From positions 682,001 to 746,000 of the forward strand of contig CM031556.1 in NCBI GenBank assembly GCA_018466975.1: a stretch of DNA of 64,000 nt. Reading direction: 5' to 3'. Positions 57,241 through 64,000 of this stretch are shown one piece after another. Made by a program: the position numbers and the translations under genes. Below the pieces are notes generated by a model that saw nothing but the letters and a program-made list of their open reading frames with translations, was not told the DNA's origin and ran no database searches. This stretch comes from Sparassis latifolia (Eukaryota; Basidiomycota; Agaricomycetes; Polyporales; Sparassidaceae). The number at the start of each line of letters is the position of its first letter. Positions within the stretch are counted from its first letter, which is position 1.

Positions 57241-59676
57241 CATGGATGATCATTATCTTGTCCTCCATGAGAGCATCATCCAGCATGCCCAATTCATATT
57301 TAACCACCAATCTGCATGAACCCAACTCCTGAGATGGCCCAAAAGTCACATTACTGTGATGCTCCATTACCTCTCAGCTGAGCCGCCAGAGTATTCCCCC
57401 TACAAGCATGGCGGCTTGAGCCTGTGACTGTGACAGAAACTGATCACAGTGGTAGATGTATGTGTTATACTCTTGCACACTGGCTTTGAGTCCTTTGCAC
57501 CAGCGCTAAATGGTCAGAGAAGCCTCGGATTCATCCACACTGCACGGGCCAGCGGCATTATTGTCAGCATCTGGAATGCTATGCTTATGCAGATGTACTC
57601 TGAAGCTAGGCTCTCCAATGATGGGCCCCATTTGCACTGGATGCATTGCACCACAGCCATGGCATTATGGATGACGATTTGCCATGCTCTTGCGAGCTGC
57701 TCTTCCAATGGTGTGAATGCGTACCCTCACAACTTTTCTGCAAACTGGTAGTTCTTGATTCTGAACATGGCTGTGTGCATTTTCAGCACATACGTGACAT
57801 TTGGGACACAGGTCCCATTGCCCTTCAGGTTCTGCATGTACCATACGCTCGAGATGAAATGGGTAACTAGACCGCTCATTTGTTCGTCCTTGGGTTCAAA
57901 GTCTTTCTCAGCTAGTGCACCCTTGACTAGCTTGGGTTCCAGGAGTTTGTTCATGATGGGCTTGTATATTGTACTGTGAATAAAACTGTAATGCTCGTGA
58001 AGAAGGATTTCTAGCACCCCATCAGCCACTTTCCCTTTGTGCAGCTCTTTGCTAAAAGAGCTCAGGTCATTCTCTGCCAACCCTTCTGTGACCTCGGTTC
58101 TGCTGTCTGACACTATGGGCTCCAATGGCTTGGCCTCTGCATTGAGTGGTGGGATTTCTTCACCTCCATGTTTTGGCATCAATTCCTCTGACATAGATTT
58201 TGCTTCAATGTCATGAAGGACCAGCCTTGAATGCACATCATGCAATATAGTGGTGGAGGATGCATTCACACCCTCGCATCTCGACCAAGCAGCTTTCTTC
58301 TTTCTGTTCTTTCGTGGATTTTTCCATTCTGGCTAGCTGGATAGTTGTGAAAGTCTGCAGGCTGTTTATAAGCATTCTTAAAGCTGAATTTGATATCAAC
58401 TGAGCTATCCGGCTCATCGCTTGGGTCTTCTCTTGTGGGTACTGGATCTTCGAACTTTGAGCAAAGGTCATATTCATTGAGGACCTTATTGTACTTGCAC
58501 TGACTGAATCTTTCATATGTGAAGAGAAAGTGTCATAGTCCACTCAAGTTCAAATGTGGCTCAAATTGATGTCTTGAATCCATTCAAACACTTGCGTGGT
58601 GCATACCTTGGAAATTTTTTCATCTTAAATGCACCCTTATGGGCACCCCACCTTGCGGCCATCAGCTGCAACACCTCTGCCCACAAGCTCGCATTATGTG
58701 CCTTCCGATGTGCCATGAACTCCTGCTATAACTCCTTGCCTCTCTGCCCTCTGAAGTGGTGAGGTAGAGCCTCCTCATCGAACAGTTCAGGCAATATGTC
58801 CACCTCCATCATGTCAAGTTCTTTCTTGTGCACCTGTGCCACTTCACTCATTTCAGCCATTGTGGGTAGCAGCTTCACGAAGTACTTCTCCTTGATGCCT
58901 GCTGTTCTGGAAACCCTTACCCACACTGGGACCTTTGCCGACTCAGATGAGAGCAGCCAGTGGGTGTATTGGTATTCTGCCATCTGCGAGATGTGATATC
59001 TGCTCAATGACCCACACATGAGGGTTTCACAAAATTAATTAATTCTTGTGTGTGCACAGTGTGGATGTGGATGCAGCTGCTCAGAAGCTCAAGTGCTGAC
59101 TGCCTTTCTTGGAGATTAGATCAATATCTCTCGACCTCGTATTCGGCCTCTCAATAAAGTGAACGACCATTGAGAGCCTCCCTATCAGCAGCTTGAATGT
59201 GAGCTGAGAGTGTCTTGCACACATCCTCGCAGCCTCTTCTGACTTATAGTTATAATGCCTTATTATACTGTTTATTGAATTCTAGTACACCCTCCAGTAT
59301 CAGTTTGTAAAGGCCTCACAATATTCAGATATGTTATCTAGTTTGTGTTTGTAAAGGCCTTACAATAGTCTGAAATGTCACCTAGTATGGGTTTGTAGAG
59401 ACCTTACAATAGCTCAGACTTGCAAGATCTGTTACAATTGTTGTCATAACCTTATACCAAAAGTCCGAGCTTGTAGTGCTTAAAAGCTGCCCTACAACAG
59501 TTACTAATGAAGCTAATAACCTGGAAGCCAAGCTTTATAGTGGTCCCGGGTATACCTGGTGAACAGTTCTTTAGTCCAGAAACAGAACTGCTGACTTTGA
59601 ACATTTTGCTGCATTTAGTAATTCTTCAGCCACCAGAGCGCTGAGAATGATAAAAGTGTCAATGCGCTTGATTTTT
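57241..59676 (-). repeat. Right arm of the large inverted repeat, with copy of the decayed gene
   Basis: Reverse complement of 34994-37426. The decayed gene is repeated on the minus strand (59019 down to 57450) with the same stop positions, including TGA before LEEQLARAWQ. The flank at 57240 is unrelated to the flank at 37427, and the flank at 59677 to that at 34993. Confidence 0.9.
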
Positions 59677-60270
59677 TGGATTGCATCGACACTTTTTACG
59701 TTGTCCGCTCAAACCTTAACCAATTTAGGCAAGTCTCTAGCAACTGGTTCCCACACTTTCAGCCAAACTTGCATGGTTTGTAGCTCACTCAATTCTACTC
59801 GGATTTTGACAAAACCAGTAAGAATTCTGACCGGATTTTTGAGCCAAATCCGATGGTGTTACTTTCGAAACATCAGCATTACTTCCTGCAGTGCTATAAT
59901 CTATTTTCTCTGTTTCCTCTCACTTCTGCTTGTTTCTTCCAGGAAAAACAAATGTGCACTGCATGTAATAAATAAGGCGCCCTATATAGGATGTTTATGT
60001 GCATTATATGGTGATTCTCCAATTTAACTGGCATTTTTAGGATTTTTTACACTTTATGCTGAGCATTCTAATCCAAAACTGAGATATTTCAGCCAGTTTT
60101 ACTCAGATTTACTTGGTTTAAGAGAGTATTGTGCACTATCTTATGCATAGATTTTAATAATACTGAGGTTTATATCTTAGAATTTCTATGTGCTTTCCTC
60201 ACTTCACTAATTATGATGCATCAGCCTCCTGTGGCTGCTGTATCCCTTTTGTTGAGCTCTATTTGTGTAA
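59677..60270 (+). repeat. Repeat shared with 44100-44520
   Basis: Parallel order: CACACTTTCAGCCAAACTTG, TCCGATGGTGTTACTTTCG, ATCTATTTTCTCTG, CAGCCAGTTTTACTCAGATT, GTGGCTGCTG. It ends abruptly at 60270 at the gypsy fragment. No gene. Confidence 0.7.
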
Positions 60271-60898
60271 GTTGATGCCAAGTACATTAAGGATATACTG
60301 AATAATCCTGATCTACAACCGAATGCTACAATCAATTGATGGATTCAAGGGATCCTTTTATTTACATTTGAATTACAACATATGCCTGTGGATAAGCACA
60401 AAGGCCCAAACACTTTGTCATACTGCAAGCCCATGTCTGAAGATCAGTTAGAAGTAGAAGAGTCTGATGATTGGCTTGACGATATCGCCTTGCTTAGTAC
60501 CTACATCAGGACTATGCCACAAGATCCAGACTCTGCTTCACTCTGCGTAACATACATCATTTCCTTCGCACACTCGAAACACCATCCTTTACTTCCATTC
60601 AAGCAAAATGTAGATTTCTTCAGAAAGCAACTCAATTCTTCCTAAAGGGTCCCTCCATGTTTAAGTGTAACAAAGGTAAGACACCCTTGTTAGTATTACT
60701 GGAGGCAGATAAACACCTCTCTATTCTCACTCGTGCACATGAAAAGTCAGGACAACACGAAACTTATGGAGTATTCTATCATGTGAGAGACAGATTTTTC
60801 TGGCCCGTATGTCCCAGGATGTAAGGCATTATGTAGGAAGTTGTCACCAGTATCAAATATGGAGTATGCAGAGAGTAGAAATATCATCTACTTGTGGG
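60271..60898 (+). mobile_element. Ty3/gypsy fragment: RNase H end and integrase zinc finger
   Basis: VDAKYIKDILNNPDLQPNAT, TIN-stop-WIQGILLFTFELQH and VDKHKGPNTL match the RNase H-to-integrase linker of fungal Ty3/gypsy (in-frame TGA at 60337-60339). Then EESDDWLDDIALLSTY. After a frameshift, HLSILTRAHEKSGQHETYG, RDRFFWP, MSQDVRHYVGSCHQYQ form the integrase H2C2 zinc finger. The fragment ends where the type-3 element begins at 60899. Confidence 0.85.
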
Positions 60899-61849
60899 GA
60901 GTAGGCCACTGCTTTGCATGGCAGAAACGATTCCTGAGGTTTAATGTTTCTACTTTTATCTTATTATCTAATTATTTTCACATGCTTTAATTATTCTATA
61001 TTACTCCTTAGTAGTTGATTATTTGTGAAGAGTGGTCCATTGTATTGCATTGCATAGCATCTTGTATTTTTATTAGACACCCATTTAAAGGTTTCACCAG
61101 TTGTATTCACTCAAAACAGTCACTTTAGATGAAAATCTACTAAAATTTCATGTGATACTAATAAGTATAAAGAACTTAAGTCTTTCTTGTCAGTATATTT
61201 TTTTTGAAGCTCTAATACTCTGTTTTTATTTCAACTAAATTTATGTGACAATTCATTTTATACAGATACTAAAGAAATAAAGTATTAGAATAACTTACAA
61301 TATTATTTGGATACTCCAGGTATCATGAACAACTGCATTACAATATTTTAGTATGCTATTTATCTAATATTTTACTTACAAATATTTGGTAACAGTACTG
61401 CAATAGTCCAGCATGCCATTTATATGTCTATACAAAGTAGTTACAAGAAAATGCTACTGCTTTCTAAATAAAAGCATTATAATAGTGTACAATCTTATTC
61501 AATAACTGGTAGATTGCTTAGTAATATATAGTATGCTTGTAACAATATTATACTTGTGACTGACTTATAACATGCTGCCTAATTATAGTTTATAAGAGCC
61601 TTATAATATGTTATATTATCACATGAGTCTTATATGTCTACTATATCATCTACCAACTTTTTCAATACCATTTAATATCAGTTAATAAGCAGTATAATAT
61701 AGATAATAATTTATTCATAGCTGCCTAATAATAGTCTAACATATTGCTAAGTATCTCAGAGTGAGATTATTTAAAAGATGACTTTAAAATGATATTACTC
61801 GGTTCTTTTATCAAAACTGTATAAGAATGTTACTAAAAATTGTTAGTAC

Positions 61850-62450
61850 GCCTCTCCTGAAAATGCTCTTCAAAATTGCGTTAAAATATATCATGTTGTT
61901 CTGTAAAATGTATATAAAAACATTACTAAAAAGGTCCTAGTATGCATTTTAATAGACTCAGCTGAAAAATGGCTTTAAAATGAGATCACTATGTTGTTTT
62001 GCAAAAAGGCTATAAAAATGTTACTAAAAAATGACTAGTATGCATTATAAAAAGACTCAGCCAAAAAATGGCTTCAAAATGATATTACTATGTTGTTTTG
62101 CAAAAAGTATATAAAATATAAAAAATCACTAAAAATGACTAGTATGCATTCTAAAAGACTCAGCCAAGAAATGGCTTTAAAATGATGCTACTTTGTCATT
62201 TTATGAAATTGATATAAAAACCTTACTAAAAAGTAACTAGTATGCATTCTAAAAGACTCAACTGAAAAATGGCTTCAAAATGATATTACTATATTGTTTT
62301 GCAAAAAGTGTATAAAAATGTTACTAAAAAGTGATTACTATGCATTCCAAAAGAATTGGCTGAAAAATGGCTTCAAAATGATATTACTATGTCATTTTAT
62401 AAAATCTATATAAAGACCTGACTAAAAAGTCGTTAATATTCATTCTGTAA
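61850..62450. repeat. Tandem array, about 98-bp unit (second copy)
   Basis: Same units as 38500-39290 (GACTCAGCTGAAAAATGGCT, AAAAAGTGACTAGTATGCAT), about six copies, diverged. Confidence 0.8.
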
Positions 62451-62497
62451 GGATCACCTTCATAGCCTACTATGTCATGTACCTACTCCAAGGTAAC

Positions 62498-62777
62498 ACT
62501 GGATGCAATTTCCAATAAATTGGTGGGAGTACGTGAATATTATTTGAAAGATAGAGTGAATAAATTTAGTGTAAGTGGCACAGCTTACAAGAGACTTATC
62601 TGAAAGTTATTTGAAACCTATTTTAAAGTAGAAATAACTTCATAATAAGTTTTTCATTTCTAGGATAACTTTCAGATAAGTCTCTCCTAAGCAGTGCAAC
62701 TTACACTGAATTTATTCACTCTACTTTTCAAATAACTTTTGCATAGTCTCCCCAACTCATTGGAAATTGCATCCAGT
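62498..62777. mobile_element. 280-bp foldback MITE with 5-bp target duplication
   Basis: It starts ACTGGATGCAATTTCCAAT and ends ATTGGAAATTGCATCCAGT. Inner parts also pair (GAGTGAATAAATTTAGTGTA with TACACTGAATTTATTCACTC). GTAAC flanks it at 62493-62497 and 62778-62782. The paralogous site at about 39330 reads CCAAGGTAACTATCT without the insert, which gives the empty site. Confidence 0.92.
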
Positions 62778-63164
62778 GTAACTATCTGATAGAAGCTTTT
62801 TAGAATCTCAGATTCTATAGTCATGCTACAATTTTTGTGATATTTTTATAATTTTTCAGGATTTTATAATGTCTAGTAAGCTCCTACAATATCTTACTAT
62901 ATACTTTACTAACCTTTAGCAAGTTGCTTAGTATTGTAATAACCTCATAATAGCCTGGTATGCCACCTAGTATTTATTTGTAAGGCCTTATAATAGTCTG
63001 AAAGGCCACCTAGTATCAGTTTGTAGGGGTCTTACAACAATCTACAATGTTATCTACTGAATTTATACCACCTAGAAACTATTAATAAGCTCCTTATAGT
63101 CTAATATATTCTCTACTGACTGCTAGTATGCCATATAATAATGTCTAGTAAGCATCCTAGAACC

Positions 63165-63560
63165 ACTACAAAAAATGATGCAAGAAACTGTTACAAATGT
63201 GCCTGTCTACAAGGATCACTACAAACAATGACCCTAGAAACTGTTACAAATGTTTCTACAAGAATCACAATAAAAAATGTTACCAACGGCCTATAAAAAC
63301 CACTCCAAAAAAAGGTTACCAACATGCCTATAAGAACCACTACAAACAATGACACTAGAAAGTGTTACATATGTGCCTATATGAACCACTACAAAAAATG
63401 ACACTAGAAACTGTTGCAAATGTGCCTACAAGAATCACTACAAAAAATGTTACTAATATGTCTATAAGAATCACTACAAAAAATGACCCTAGAAACTGTT
63501 ACCAAAGTGCCTATACGAACCACTACAAAAAATGACACCAGAAACTGTTACAAATGTGCC
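63165..63560. repeat. 49-bp array in reverse orientation
   Basis: CACTACAAAAAATGACACTA, GAAACTGTTACAAATGTGCC and TATAAGAAC repeat about eight times. It is the complement of the array at 51001-52060. Confidence 0.85.
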
Positions 63561-64000
63561 TATAGCAAGGTATCTGTATACTCTATAGTATCAGTTTGTA
63601 TTGAGCTTACAATACTCTGTATATGTTACCTGATGTCACTTGTAAAAATCTCCAGTAACCTGCAATAGTGTCTAGTAATCTCTAGTAAATATCCTAGTAT
63701 GTGAGTTTATAAGGGCCTTACAATAGTTAGATATACCATCTAGTATCAGTTTATAAGATGCTTACAATAGTCTAGTATACCACTTAGTATCCATTGGTAG
63801 GGGCCTTACAGTAGCCTACAAAGGGATATATTGACTTCTAGCATGTTGTATAGTAACACTTCGTAAGCCTCCTACAATGCCTTATTATACTGTTTATTGG
63901 ATTCTAGTACACCCTCTAGAATCAGTTTGTAATGGCCTCATAATATTCTGATCATCTAGTTTGTGTTGTAGAGGCCTTATAATAGTTTAAAATGTCACCT
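63561..64000. other. AT-rich repeat DNA, no gene
   Basis: Motifs of the type GTTTGTAATGGCCTCATAATA recur, shared with 43.4-43.9 kb and 59.2-59.4 kb. No coding signal. Confidence 0.5.

Larger units (their letters stand above)
60899..64000 (+). mobile_element. Second type-3 element copy (left part; continues beyond the window)
   Basis: GAGTAGGCCACTGCTTTGCA then TGGCAGAAACGATTCCTGAG begins it. The next 1.6 kb follows 37523-39360 block by block. It inserts directly after the gypsy integrase fragment. Satellite blocks of both the 98-bp and the 49-bp types follow. Confidence 0.75.

Overview
The window looks like nuclear DNA of a mushroom-forming basidiomycete (Agaricomycetes). The genes are split by very short GT-AG introns (about 36-58 nt). 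The mobile DNA is typical of these fungi: a Helitron with an N-terminal DUF6570-like region, Ty1/copia and Ty3/gypsy relics, large TIR elements and foldback MITEs. Several predicted proteins resemble high-copy hypothetical families that I recall from agaricomycete genomes. I cannot name the species, and I see no rRNA gene, no intact tRNA gene and no CRISPR array.

Left third (1-13 kb). A 10.9-kb element (1741-12678) has about 1.2-kb terminal inverted repeats that start TTACGATTCCTGAGG. Each TIR carries the same fragment of an F-box/LRR-like gene. Inside, on the minus strand, are a gene with a double-stranded beta-helix dioxygenase signature (HxD plus a distal H, gene A1, 8538-10776) and a second long gene (A2, 5735-8347). 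The element interrupts another, fragmentary copy of the A1 family at 1740, and a fragment of an A2 copy lies at the window start.

Centre left (12.85-28 kb). A related terminus at 12850 is followed by a five-gene cluster with GC-richer DNA. It holds gene 3 (minus, 13.3-15.2 kb), B1 (plus, paralogue of A1), B2 (plus, paralogue of A2, split by a 1363-bp TIR element with a perfect 8-bp target duplication), gene 4 (minus, 22.1-23.2 kb) and gene 5 (plus, 24.2-28.0 kb, with an internal 356-bp tandem duplication). The A1/A2 and B1/B2 pairs have the same order, so the DSBH gene and its partner travel together. They may be one long gene.

Centre (28.2-37.4 kb). A decayed Helitron is truncated by a Ty1/copia 3' fragment. 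Then comes one arm (34994-37426) of a nearly perfect inverted repeat whose other arm lies at 57241-59676.

Right half (37.4-64 kb). This part is AT-rich and almost gene-free. It holds large non-coding elements bounded by GAGTGGGCCATTGCTT (37523-53130 and 60899 to beyond the window), satellite-like arrays (about 98-bp and 49-bp units), LTR-like direct repeats, a tRNA-derived SINE, foldback units, a MITE with a visible empty site, a copia 3' end with LTR and a gypsy integrase fragment.

Repeated in-frame TGA stops in otherwise open reading frames, most of which would be CGA after a single C-to-T change, run through cargo genes and transposons alike. They suggest methylation-linked CpG decay over the whole region.
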